From positions 11,234,713 to 11,298,712 of the forward strand of contig OX621240.1 in NCBI GenBank assembly GCA_951640165.1: DNA of 64,000 nucleotides, written 5' to 3'. Below the pieces are notes generated by a model that was not told the DNA's origin, did not search any database, and saw only the letters and a program-made list of their open reading frames with translations. Below, piece after piece: positions 43,146-53,345 of this stretch (position 1 is its first letter; each line of letters starts with the position of its first letter). The translations under genes and the position numbers were made by a program. Origin of the DNA: Pseudoips prasinana (Eukaryota > Arthropoda > Insecta > Lepidoptera > Nolidae).

Positions 43146-45180
43146 AATAAAGTAGTAAAAGTAAAGTAAAAATGTTTATTTGAACAGAATAATAGTTACC
43201 AACTAATTATTACAGAATAGTAAATGCACAACTTTACAAAAAGTGTACTAGTACTGTCTCCCAAACTAGGCTATAGCCTGTATTTTGGGAAACAGTGCTC
43301 ATTCTAATAGGTTTATACAATAAAACAGAGGTGGACGTGGTATTATTGGTAATTTACATATGTGTAAGTTTTAAAGAAAATTAATTCTCGGTAGGTAAGC
43401 GGCATATATTTGTACTATATAAAAATGTGTGTGTGTGTGTGTGCGTGCGTGCGTGCTGGCGTGCGTATGTGTGTGTCTGTGTGTGTTTGTGTGTGTTAGT
43501 GTGTGTCTCTATCTGGTAGCTTTTACTCAATGTACTTAAGCAGCGCTTCAGTGTTATCATAATCTAGCTGGAGAAGCCAACTGGTTGTGATCGACTTAAC
43601 TTCATGGATGTTGAGGCCTCTAATGTTGTGATTTTTGTTAACCATGTTGTACAGCTTACATGAGACACTCCTATATTGACGCCTGGCAAAGGTGGTTCTG
43701 CAATGAGCACTTGAGAAGACTGACTGCTTACTACGTTTTTGGGATCATGAGGTGGCACAGCTTTATGCATTCTTAAGATAATCCGTTGCACAAAGAGCTG
43801 TCTAACAGATAAAACTTTGTTCTCAGTGTACAATTGTTTAGTAGGGTATCTAATCGGCTTTTTGTTCATTACTTTTAGTACAGCTCTTTGCGCACGCTCC
43901 AATCGCAATAATTGTGTCTTGCCGGCACTACCCCATACTGGGGTGCAGTATTGGACAATGGATTGACATAGGGCAAGATAAACCATTCGTACTTGGTCTG
44001 GTGTGGTAACTTCACGTAGGGTTTTAAAAAGATGTATAAGCTTTCTCACCCTTTTTTTTATCAGTTTCAACTTGCAGATACCAAGTCAACCCACTGTCCA
44101 ACTGGACACCAAGATACTTCGCATTCGTTACTCCTGACAACTTATGGCAAGTACAATTATTATTAGAAGCACAGGTGTGGGCTTTAATAGAGAAATCATG
44201 AGGTGGTGAGTTTAGTTTAGATAAATAGAAAGGCAGAAAAAGGGTTTTGTTCAAATTTAATGTAAGTAAATTATTAGATAGCCAGACCATTATTTGTTTT
44301 AGGGAAAATTCCGCTCTGTTTTGCACTACATTCCAGTCAGGGCCACTCACTACAATTGCAGTGTCATCTGCATAAGTGTAAATTTCTGTATATGGTAGAG
44401 ACATAGTACAAAGGTCGTTTACATACAGCTGAAACAGTGTTGGACCCAGAATGCTCCCCTGGGGTACACCGTAACAGACAAAGGCCTCATTACTCATCAA
44501 ATCTCCAATCTTTACCCTTTGTTTCCTGTTCGATAAGTAATCTCTGAAAAGGTTATGAATTGAGCCCCGTATACCAAGCCTTTCTAGCTTATCAAGTAAG
44601 AGCGGGACAGAGACCATGTCAATTGCTTTCGAAACATCTAGAAATATGCTTAATACTGTTGTTATCGTCCAATTTCTTCACCACCGTGTTAGTTAGGTCA
44701 ATGACAGCGTCTTCAGTAGAGACACCAGATCTAAATCCGCACTGATTCTTAGCTATAATTTTGAATTATCGACATATTGTTTTAAGGACTTATTTAGATA
44801 CTTTTCTAACATTTGTTAAAGCGCTGGCAACACCGAAATAAGACGATAATTGTTGACACGGTCTCGGTCCCCGCACTTATATATTGGGTGAACTAAGGCG
44901 TTCTTTAATGCATCAGGAAAAACACCGGTATTGATGGCGAGATTATATATATGAGTGATGGGAGGGATCAAAAGCTGTCTGTAGTGCCTTAAGAAATTTG
45001 ATGAAATGCCATCCAACCCAGTAGCTGAATCAGTCCGTAATTGTAAAATTATTATTAAGTAGCCGTAGTTAACTCCACAGAAATGGTTGTACTTGCGGCG
45101 GAAATCATGTGCCTCAGCGCGTCCACTTTCGGATTTTATCGGTATACAGGGCAACTTCTTGAGACACTTAAATGATTGTT
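43146..45180 (-). pseudogene. CR1/Jockey-like LINE, ORF2 relic with 3' UTR
   Basis: Minus-strand order: 45154-44816 has DSATGLDGISSNFL, VFPDALKNALVHPIYKCGD and NNYRLISVLPAL; about 44755-44640 has NQCGFRSGVSTEDAVIDLT and FLDVSKAIDM (catalytic Asp); 44617-44024 has GVPQGSILGPTLFQLYVNDL and YTYADDTAIV (the ADD box), NAKYLGVQLD; 44070-43564 has LALCQSIVQYCTPVWGSA and RLERAQRAVLKVMN. The reverse transcriptase motifs are present but split by frameshifts, one in a homopolymer near 44050, and a stop near 44810. No endonuclease is seen. The 3' UTR (43146-43563) holds a (TG)n run. It is inserted between two RTE pieces. Confidence 0.8.
43424..43507. repeat. (TG)n microsatellite in the LINE 3' UTR
   Basis: A TG/CG-rich dinucleotide run, interrupted, on the plus strand. 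It lies inside the 3' UTR of the minus-strand LINE. Confidence 0.9.
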
Positions 45181-45189
45181 CAAAGTCTT

Positions 45190-45405
45190 GGTTTTGCTCT
45201 GTGTCCGTAAACTGCTGGGATCCCGAACGCTGCCCAGCTGAGTTGGATTCTACGATTGACTTCCTTCTCGAAGTTGGACCTACCTAGTTGGATGGTCTGT
45301 TCTATGTAAACATAGTTCTCTACAACTTCGAGTGCAGAGTCTCCAACCTTCATTTGAGTGGGTGCAACATGGACGTTTGACATGATTTTCGTCATTATTT
45401 CGACC
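45190..45405 (-). pseudogene. RTE-type LINE fragment
   Basis: A 71-residue frame (45395-45180) reads KIMSNVHVAPTQMKVGDSALEVVENYVYIE, then IQLGRSNFEKEVNRRIQLSWAAFG. This is the region after the reverse transcriptase catalytic box of a common moth RTE endonuclease-reverse-transcriptase, a different subfamily from the one at 41945. The last residues (PAVYGHRAKPRL) come from the adjoining LINE and mark the join. Confidence 0.75.
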
Positions 45406-45569
45406 GACGTTATACGTTATACAAATTGATTAAAATATTAATTGAAATCATCATTTTTTTAAAATCAAGTTAAGGATTTCTAAACCTATTTAAACATTTC
45501 AGTCGCTAATCTTTTGAACTATTTCAGGAATTGTGGACTCGTTTTAAATAATAATTAAAATATTTATAA

Positions 45570-45780
45570 TATCCTGGGACATTATTCACACGGCCATCTG
45601 GTCCCAAACTAAGGAGAACTATGGAAAGTATATAACTAAAGTAGTAACATATACTACCTTTCTTTTGTAAATACATACTTATATAGATAATTACACCCAA
45701 ACTCAACACAAACAGACGTGTTGATGCTCACATATATCTGTCCTGGGTGGAAATCGAACCTGCGGCATGAAAGGCAAGTA
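45570..45780 (-). repeat. SINE family B copy
   Basis: Tail AATATCCTGGGACATTATTC, body GGTCCCAAACTAAGGAGAAC, ATAGATAATTACACCCAAAC, head complement GGGTGGAAATCGAACCTGCG. It has an internal gap at the GTACTATGG region. Confidence 0.7.
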
Positions 45781-46435
45781 GACGCCCATATGTAAAATAT
45801 GTAATGTTAAATAGAGGATTTTTATCTCGATATTTGCTAAGTCCACAAGGGAAATGTACGATGCAGAGTTTTGAAGCGGACGTATACCTAGAAGAGTTTC
45901 AATTTTTGCTTGAATAACTCGGAGTAAATTCAAGTACAGTCAGAAAAAGTAAGAAATCTGGTAATCAGATACAAACTATCTCCACGTATGAATAAGACTA
46001 TAAAAAAGTTAATCTTTAACCCTTCAAACTGATATTCTAAATGGTTATTTAATTTATAAAATTCTCGTTGTTAGTTACCTCCTCCGAAACAGCTTTACTG
46101 ATTTTTGAAGTTATACTTCTTTCGGTGCGATGGTGAAAAATGATGAGAGTGAATTTTTACAAAATTTTATATGCATATTCAGTAGGTCTGAGAATTGGCT
46201 ACTATATATTTTTCATACCCCTAAGTTATAAGTCACACTTTTAACATTTTTTTTAATTTTGATTTTGATTGTTTTTTTTGTTTTTATTTTTCTATAATGT
46301 GGCATTAAAAATACACACATGCCCTACATTTTTACCCTTTTATCACCAACTCCATCCCGCTCGATAGCTGATCAATTATCGTCTTTTTTGTAAATATTTT
46401 TCACTCTATTTCGATTAAAATTTCCCTATATATTA
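45781..46435. other. Unrecognised; one unexplained frame
   Basis: The minus frame 45933-45703 includes LLRVIQAKIETLLGIRPLQNSASYISLVD, with good helical character, but no family I recognise. It overlaps the SINE and is not called as a gene. Confidence 0.3.
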
Positions 46436-46439
46436 CATA

Positions 46440-46612
46440 ATTGGTGAATCTATACTTATATTATAAAGAGGCTATGATTTATCATCATAATTTTTATATA
46501 TCCCGAACTTTTAACCCGAAGTATTACGTGGGAAAAACGGGCAGGGACAAAAATATTTATAACGCGGAACGAAATCCGCGTGCACTGTTAGTTAGATTAT
46601 AATAAAACGAAA
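46440..46612 (+). mobile_element. Possible short Helitron-like element
   Basis: Starts TATACTTATATTATAAAGAG, as small Helitrons do, and has a 3' hairpin ACGCGGA-ACGAA-TCCGCGT near 46572-46592, then CACTGTTAGTTAG. The end motif is not CTAGT. Low confidence. Confidence 0.35.
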
Positions 46613-47251
46613 ATAAACCTAATTAACATTATTATTAACGTTTGTTGATAGAATCTTAGAAAACATTTTTGAAACTATTACGGCTAAAAAAAATTATTAT
46701 TCACCTTATCATGATCATATACATTTTAATAACCCAATTCCTGATAATAAAATTAAATATTTTATAGTGGTTTAAATGTCAAACCAATCCAGCCATTTTT
46801 TGAAAATGACTGGTTTGGGTTGCATTTTATTTGTAATGTTTTATTGGTCTAGTTATATTTTTGGGAAAGAAAAAAATAACAAAAATGTTGAGGGAATGCT
46901 GAGAAAACCTGAATATTTATAATTGTAGGGTTTTGTTTTAACTTACAATGCAAAGTTTTCGATTCATGTCTTTCTTTTAACGTTCTGGAAATTATCTCAC
47001 AAAAAAACATCGGAATGATTATATAAGAAAAGTGAGAAAATTTGGTCTTACTCCATCCATAAAAAATTGAATTTTGAAATTAACTTGGTGATAGAACAGG
47101 AATAACTTAGCAGATTAATAAAAGCACAGTATCTGAAATAGTATCTGAAAAGAGTGGGGAGGACAACAGAACCCTAAAAGTTATGATCTACAGGAAACCG
47201 TATCAGAACTGACCTAAAAGGAAGAATTGACTTAGAAGAGATGGATTGACT
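46613..47251. other. Unrecognised AT-rich spacer
   Basis: No gene or repeat was identified. Confidence 0.3.
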
Positions 47252-47289
47252 GCATCAAAGAACATCAGACGGACAGTAAGCGCTTAAAG

Positions 47290-47545
47290 CCAGATGCTCT
47301 CACCAGACCAACAGTGATTGGCGAGGTTAAGTAACTAGGCTCGCGCTCAGTTTATAGATGGTTGACCGCCAAAGGGGGAAATTTTCTGAGTGTCACCGTG
47401 CTTCGGAGGGCACGATAAGCTGACAGTCCCGGTTATAGCCATTAGACAGCATTCATTCAGCCATAATGTCAGAGGCCTAATGGGCGTCTTGAACAACTCA
47501 AGACACTAGGGTAACCGCTGCCCACACGATAAATAAGTAAATGTA
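47290..47545 (+). repeat. 5S-rRNA-like SINE, copy 1
   Basis: The head (47290-47376) resembles the 3' two-thirds of 5S rRNA: GATTGGCGAGGTTAAGTAAC, then TTATAGATGGTTGACCGCC, matching the 5S internal promoter regions. The body then has CGTGCTTCGGAGGGCACGAT, CCCGGTTATAGCCATTAGAC and AGAGGCCTAATGGGCG, and a TAAATAAGTAAA tail. The same body follows the second copy at 58365. Confidence 0.7.
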
Positions 47546-48934
47546 CTCAGGTAAATTTAGGTAAGTCTCTTTTTACATGGGCCGACTTTATACTAAGACC
47601 TATGATTAACCTTTTTAAAGAAATACAAGCACATATAAGCATATTATACAGGATGTTTACTTAGTGATATAAAAGCCTATTGACGTGCTCTACTGACCTT
47701 TGCGTTGAAGTTCGAGTTAGATTCGTTGAACTAGTTGAGAAGAAAATGAAGGCTGTGTGACATTAATATTAATAATATTAAGTCAAACTGTATAAGTTTA
47801 GTTAACAGGCAAACAGTTTTTGTCTTGACATTTAACATTACAGTTTAATGCGGTAGGTATCTATAGCTTTGTGACAAAAAAAACATACGGGGCATTCTTC
47901 AGAGACTGCCGATGGAAGTGAAAAGTATTTTTCATGTCTTATAATCGGAAAGTAGTGATTATTTGATCCGAGTAGCGAGTGAAAGATGCTACTTGCCACT
48001 TAATTGCTTCCCTCCCTATGGTGAGAATAAATTTAAAAAATAGAACTTACTTTGGTTAGGCAGTCGGCTGTAAAAATCTAATATAATTAAGAAAACAATG
48101 TTGCGGTCATGTTAGTGTTAAATGTATAAAGGGTACCGTGGCCCGTGAAATTAAAAAAAAACCAGTCATCTTACGAAAATTAGATCAGGTCACGTGCCCT
48201 GACACGACGCGAGTTTAAATTTTTTTACCCATCCCAAAAAAGTGTACAACACCGCAAAAATAGTTTTCACTTCAAAATAAACGAAAAACTACAAAAAGAA
48301 GTCCTGCATGCGTTGTTGTTGCATTGTATTTTGAAAATAATTAAAAAGAATATTTAATCATAAGATTTGATCTTTTACACGAATAAACTAACTAATCATA
48401 AACGGCGACAAGCTTTCGCAAAAAAACATTTTAGTTCCCATATAACAAAAACTAAATAATATACCACTATGGTAAAAATGATTTCAGAATAGTTTCGTGT
48501 TGGTGTTTTCGATAGATAATATTAAAATGAAAGTTGTTTATCATGAAAACAACCCTGTGTTTACATATCTAATTTCCCTACCGCACTATATCGATCGACA
48601 TAATATGCTTAAATAAATATGCTAAGAATATATGTCTTTGCCGCTGACCGTACCAAAATGCTACATAGTCCTAAGTCTTAAGGAAAAAACAAATCGTAAC
48701 ACACAATTCGGCTTGCTTAAATGACGGTCTATGTAATACTTGTTTATTTATATAGACCATTATAAAGGAAACTTGGACGTTTGCAAGCGTTATCAGATCA
48801 ACCGTGACAATGTAGAGTGGGAAGGAAAGAATCGTATCTACGAGTATTTATGTGAGGAGAAAGTACACAGAAAAATAAAAATAATTTGTTTCGTATTAAC
48901 ACTAATGGAAAACCTAGTTCAGTAATTTTTGCTT
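47546..48934. other. Unrecognised AT-rich sequence
   Basis: No gene or repeat was supported in this stretch. Confidence 0.35.
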
Positions 48935-49010
48935 GAAAGAGTAACAAACATCCATGCATGTATATATCCTTACAAAATTTTGCATTTATAATATCAGTAG
49001 GATATTACAA
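48935..49010 (-). mobile_element. Small Helitron 5' end, minus strand
   Basis: AAGAGTAACAAACATCCATG, then TTTTGCATTTATAATATCAG TAGGAT, the reverse complement of the start at 49995. The 3' end is missing. Confidence 0.5.
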
Positions 49011-49074
49011 TCCTATTTTATCCTCAAAAATTATTTGCTAAAACGATAATCATATTAAAGCAAATTATATAAAA

Positions 49075-49318
49075 TCTATATATATAAAAATCAATGCCAC
49101 TTTTCGTTGCAATGTCATAACTCAACAAGTGTCGTCTTTACCGATTTGGCTAATTTTGGTCTTGAATTATTTGTGAAAGTCCAGGGAAGGTTTGTACGTA
49201 GAGAAAATTTAAAAAAAGTCTTGAAAAAGTGTAAAATCAAGAACATTGACTTTAACATAATAATATTTTTTTTATTACTATGCCTTATACGTAGCGAAGC
49301 ACGTACCGGGCAGCTAGT
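49075..49318 (+). mobile_element. Non-autonomous Helitron with CTAGT end
   Basis: Starts TCTATATATATAAAAATCAA TGCCAC and ends GCGAAGCACGTACCGGGCAG CTAGT (CTAGT at 49314-49318), followed by A. The same family on the other strand is at 27460-27740. The 85-residue frame across it is not a gene. Confidence 0.7.
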
Positions 49319-49994
49319 AGATTATAATTTGTACGTACTAAATAACAACTTCGTATGTAGGTAACTTTAAACTGTCACCCCAGGAGTGAATGAACGCAAA
49401 TTAAAATTTAATAATGAACCTTGTAAGTAGATAATAGTAGATACAATTAAATTCAAATATTAATAAATTCATGTGGTATACAAAGGTGTCCCAGGATATT
49501 ATTATTAAAAGAACCGATAAAACCAGAAGGACAATAATATATTATATTATGCCATAAAACTACTTCAGTTCTTATACGAGAATACATATTTTTTTACAAA
49601 CTTTAGCTATATAAATACTGAAACGAACCACAAAGAAAGTGATTCCCCTATGTAATCTTGTCAAATATGAAACGAATATCCACAATAGTAGCGTGCAAAT
49701 GTGATTTGTCTGTTATTCCCAAAATCCCATCGTTTTCCTCATATAATTATTTCCAACAAAGGCACGTGTGTTTTCACGTGAGTGGTTATGAAAAGCTAGG
49801 CACATAAGTTTATATATAACAAAATCACTGAATAGTCACATATTAAGGTAACATTAAAGTGAGTACAAAAATAGTAGTTGTGAAATTGCAAACTTAATGC
49901 TTATAGCATAATTTTTCAAAAATTTTACTATATACCCTATAATGGACTTCAAGTCACATGGTACTAAATTAACATAGACAACTGTGACCTAATA
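49319..49994. other. Unrecognised; SINE B tail scrap
   Basis: GGTGTCCCAGGATATTATTA TTA at 49486-49508 is a SINE tail fragment. No gene was supported. Confidence 0.35.
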
Positions 49995-50202
49995 TGCTAT
50001 CCTAAGAATCCTACTATTATTATAAATGCGAAGGTTTGTTAGTATGGATGTATAGATGTATGGATGTTTGTTACTCTTTAACGCAGAAACTAGCGCACGA
50101 ATTTTAATGAAACTTAGTGGTAATATAGCTTATATATCCGGCTAAAACATGGGCTATATTTTATAAAGCTTAACGCGGGTAAAACTGCGGGGGACAGCTA
50201 GT
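49995..50202 (+). mobile_element. Small Helitron with CTAGT end
   Basis: Starts TATTATTATAAATGCGAAGG, has ATGTTTGTTACTCTTTAACG and AACATGGGCTATATTTTATA, and ends TTAACGCGGGTAAAACTGCG then GGGGACAGCTAGT (CTAGT 50198-50202), followed by T. Well preserved. Confidence 0.75.
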
Positions 50203-50839
50203 TTAAAATAAATATATTTAACTCATATCCAGCCAATAACAGTTTTTAAAAGCCGTTCGTCTTAATAAACAATTGTTGCAGTATAGAGACACAACGTAGC
50301 CAATTCTTATAACAAAGATTTAATAAATGTTTCTGAACTAATTTATACTGAAATTTAGCTCTAAAATCTTTTAGGTTAGTAATTATTGAGGGACTGATTA
50401 GACGTGCTGATTTTACGCGACTGAGTTATTAATGAGATTTAAAGATTAGCTGAAGATAGGTGATTTTACCTCGACTTTACTCATCTATAATGATGTTTGG
50501 ATCAATAGATTTAATATTTTGCACGCCAGCAGTTTCTTCTAGTAGAATCTTGTTTTCGTACAGTATTTACAAAATCGTTTAAGGTTTTTAATAAATACCA
50601 TTTATTTTTAATAAGGCCCGCATCTCTCGCAAATGTTTAGCTGCGTACAAAATTTTAACTTTTTGGGTCTTGTGGAATTAAGTTTAAAAAATTTCATGCA
50701 AACAGTTCATTGTGCAGTGAACCACAATAATAGACACAATCCCCAAACATTTGTTGTAATGTAAATTGGTTTCTTAAGTTGGCTTCATCACGTCAGCCAT
50801 AGTACTCACATTCTACTCACATATACACACATACTCACA
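50203..50839. other. Unrecognised AT-rich spacer
   Basis: No gene or repeat was identified. Confidence 0.3.
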
Positions 50840-51050
50840 TAGTACACCGCTGGACAAAAGCCTCCCCAAAAATGGAGGAAATGCCATAATCACCACGCTT
50901 GGCAGCTTGGCAGACGGGTTGGCGATCGCAGTTTTATGATCATAATTCACAGAAAAACGCCGCTGCTCGTTCTTTGGTATGTGTTCCCTTGGACGATTTC
51001 GATGGTGGGGTGATGATGTTCTATGCCGTCACCACATAGCATGTCTGTTT
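50840..51050 (-). repeat. RTE-type LINE 3' region
   Basis: CACCGCTGGACAAAAGCCTC CCC, then CCACGCTTGGCAGCTTGGCA GACGGGTTGGCGATCGCAGT with a local 10-bp duplication (CTTGGCAG), then GGTGGGGTGATGATG. Same family as 8600. Confidence 0.65.
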
Positions 51051-51384
51051 TCCTGAGAAAAACTGCTAGTTATTATCAATATAGCTTTTTTTTATTTACT
51101 CCAATTAAACTTGTGACAAGTTATAGTTCTTATCATTTTAGTAACACAATGCTGTTTTATTTAGTAGTAAAAGAAATTAACTTCTAGCCCCAAAGTGATT
51201 TATTCGCAGTGTTAAAAGCCACACACAGGATTACGGGTAACACAATGGGTATAAATCAATTTCACACCTTACTCACCTCTTAGTTCGCTCAAACGGGGTG
51301 ATAAACTACTACTACAAGAATTATTACCGGGATTATGGCAAATACGAATAAAACTATATTTTTACGTGATTCATAGTAAATTAA
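51051..51384. other. Unrecognised spacer
   Basis: No gene or repeat was identified. Confidence 0.3.
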
Positions 51385-51535
51385 TGTCGTATGAGATGGT
51401 GCGAACATGTCATGCGAAGGGATGAGGAACAGGTACTACGCAAAGCACTCGCTATTCCCGAACAGAAGAGAGACAGAGGTCCCCCCCCTTCCCCCCTTGA
51501 CGTGGTGGTCTAGTATGACCAAACTTTTAGAGAAA
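51385..51535 (+). pseudogene. LINE C-terminal fragment
   Basis: Plus-strand reading gives RWCEHVMRRDEEQVLRKALA IPEQKRDRG, then a poly-C tract, and TWWSSMTKLL-like text. This is the C-terminal DNA-side motif seen at the end of RTE-type ORFs in moths. Frameshifted near the C run at 51480. Confidence 0.6.
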
Positions 51536-51544
51536 GCCTAAATA

Positions 51545-51700
51545 CCACATTCGAGAATCCAGATATTTGTGTGCATGACCATGTCTACTTGTCCTGAGTC
51601 TTTACAAAAGAAAAGTATTATATGTACAATATGTACTCTGCTTAGTTAGGGATCAGATGGCCGTGTGTAAATAATGTCCCAGGATATTATTATTATTATT
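51545..51700 (+). repeat. SINE family B, plus copy without head
   Basis: CAGATATTTGTGTGCATGAC, TTGTCCTGAGTC, ACTCTGCTTAGTTAGGGATC, then GGCCGTGTGTAAATAATGTC CCAGGATATT and (ATT)n. The tRNA-like head is missing. Confidence 0.7.
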
Positions 51701-52129
51701 ATCCGTAATCAACATAATAAGCATTATGCCATCGATTCATTATTTGCAAAATCAGTTCACACTTCAAGCCGATTTCCAATTGCCTACCATCAAGCCTATC
51801 ATTAAGCAAACGTTAAAAGCTTTTTCTACTTAACCATGCATTACTAAAATCCACCAAATTGGTCGTTGCATTCAAATCCCGTAAGCACTGTCATCCCAGG
51901 AAATTTATTAGACGAAAACGACGATCAGGACCAACTAAAATTGTAGTCATATGATTGATGAACATTCGAAGCATACTAGGGTAGCTAGACAAGTTAAGGT
52001 AAAAAAAAAAACACTTAAATTAAGAACGCCTGAGTAAAATATTAGACTTCTAGTTTTAATAAGGCATATTGCGTGTAGAAAAACAGACAGAAGTCCAACA
52101 TCTTCTGTACGTATGTGATATTTTCGACG
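51701..52129. other. Unrecognised spacer
   Basis: The minus frame 51947-52243 runs into the SINE that follows; it is not a gene. Confidence 0.3.
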
Positions 52130-52380
52130 GTCACCATAGCCTAGGTGGTAGTGCTCCTGCCTACGAAGCTGGTGGCCCTGGGTTCGAATCCCGGTAAGTG
52201 CAAATATTTGTGTGATGAGCACGAATATTTGTTTCTGAGTCATGGATGTTTTCTATGTATTTAAGTATTTATCTATATAAGTATGTATATCGTCGCCTGG
52301 TACCCATAGTACAAGCTTTGCTTAGTTTGGGGCTAGGATGATTTGTGTGACATTGTCCCCAGATATTATTATTATTATTT
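52130..52380 (+). repeat. SINE family A, full plus copy
   Basis: Head GGTCACCATAGCCTAGGTGG TAGTGCTC, box B GGGTTCGAATCCC, body TGTGATGAGCACGAATATTT, TATCGTCGCCTGGTACCCAT, tail GACATTGTCCCCAGATATTA and (TTA)n. A good reference copy. Confidence 0.8.
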
Positions 52381-52836
52381 TCATTAATGTTAGTAATTAA
52401 TGAATCGTAGATTATGTACTGACTGATGCCACTATTTTATTATAAAAAGTGTTCGATGTTCATCGTCTCGACTAGTTATTAGAATCAATGACAAGATCAT
52501 GGTAAACATGAAAAATACCTAATCGAAATGTAAAAATCACGTTTTTTAGTAATGTTACGTAAAAAATGTATTTTTGTCGATTTTTATTACATATGTGTCA
52601 TTAATACAAACGATTATGAATAAATTTGATTCCGAACACTCATTATCTAAGAAAAATACACATGTATATTTGTCGCACCGTACGTAGGTAGGTATCTAAA
52701 TATTTCGATTCGAGACATTAGGGGAATAAAAGCAAAATTGGTCTCATATATCACAACTGTCTCTAATTAATATCGTTTTTAGGAGTACTCAGCTGAAATA
52801 CCAAATAATTAATAAAGTTTTTTTTTGTTTGTTAGT
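52381..52836. other. Unrecognised spacer
   Basis: No gene or repeat was identified. Confidence 0.3.
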
Positions 52837-53095
52837 CCTGTTGGTCAAGTAAGTGGTAAGTGATCCTGACTGTTTAGCCAGAGGTCATGGGTACGATCCC
52901 CACCCTGACAAATGTTTGTGTGATGAGCACGATTATTTGTTCTGTGGTGTAATTTATTTATAATATGTATGTATTTCGAAATATTTTATATTTTTACAGT
53001 TATCTGGTTGTCATACTGGAAGTACAGGCTCTGCTTATTTTGGGGTTAGATGTCAGTGTGTTATTTGTCCCAAGACCTTTATTTGTTTATTTTAT
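52837..53095 (+). repeat. SINE family D, plus copy
   Basis: Head GTCCTGTTGGTCAAGTAAGT, box B-like GGGTACGATCCCC, body TGTGTGATGAGCACGATTAT, tail GTACAGGCTCTGCTTATTTT, then CAGTGTGTTATTTGTCCCAA GA. It is the uninterrupted counterpart of the split copy at 5785. Confidence 0.7.
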
Positions 53096-53229
53096 AGTTT
53101 TGTTTTATCATTAACAAAAACATTATGTACCTAAAAATTAAAGGCACACAAACTTGTATATTTTCTGACAAATAGAATGGATTCCTCTACCTCATATTAT
53201 GATGCTACTGATATTCAATCATTTAGGCT

Positions 53230-53345
53230 GCACGTGTGACTGAGGTGTTAACGATCAGTGCCTGAATCGAGGTTCAAATCCTGAACAAGACAAATATTTG
53301 TCCATATCAGCAAAATGCAGAGTCTTATTTCGTAGTGCGAGAATT
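53230..53345 (+). repeat. SINE C-like diverged fragment
   Basis: GCTGCACGTGTGACTGAGGT, then GAGGTTCAAATCCTG and GACAAATATTTG, then TCTTATTTCGTAGTGCGAG. The head resembles family C, the middle family B. It may be an old or recombinant copy. Confidence 0.4.

Noticed and set aside
45703..45933. Small protein with LLRVIQAKIETLLGIRPLQN
   Set aside because: The frame overlaps a SINE and matches no family I know; no neighbour supports it.
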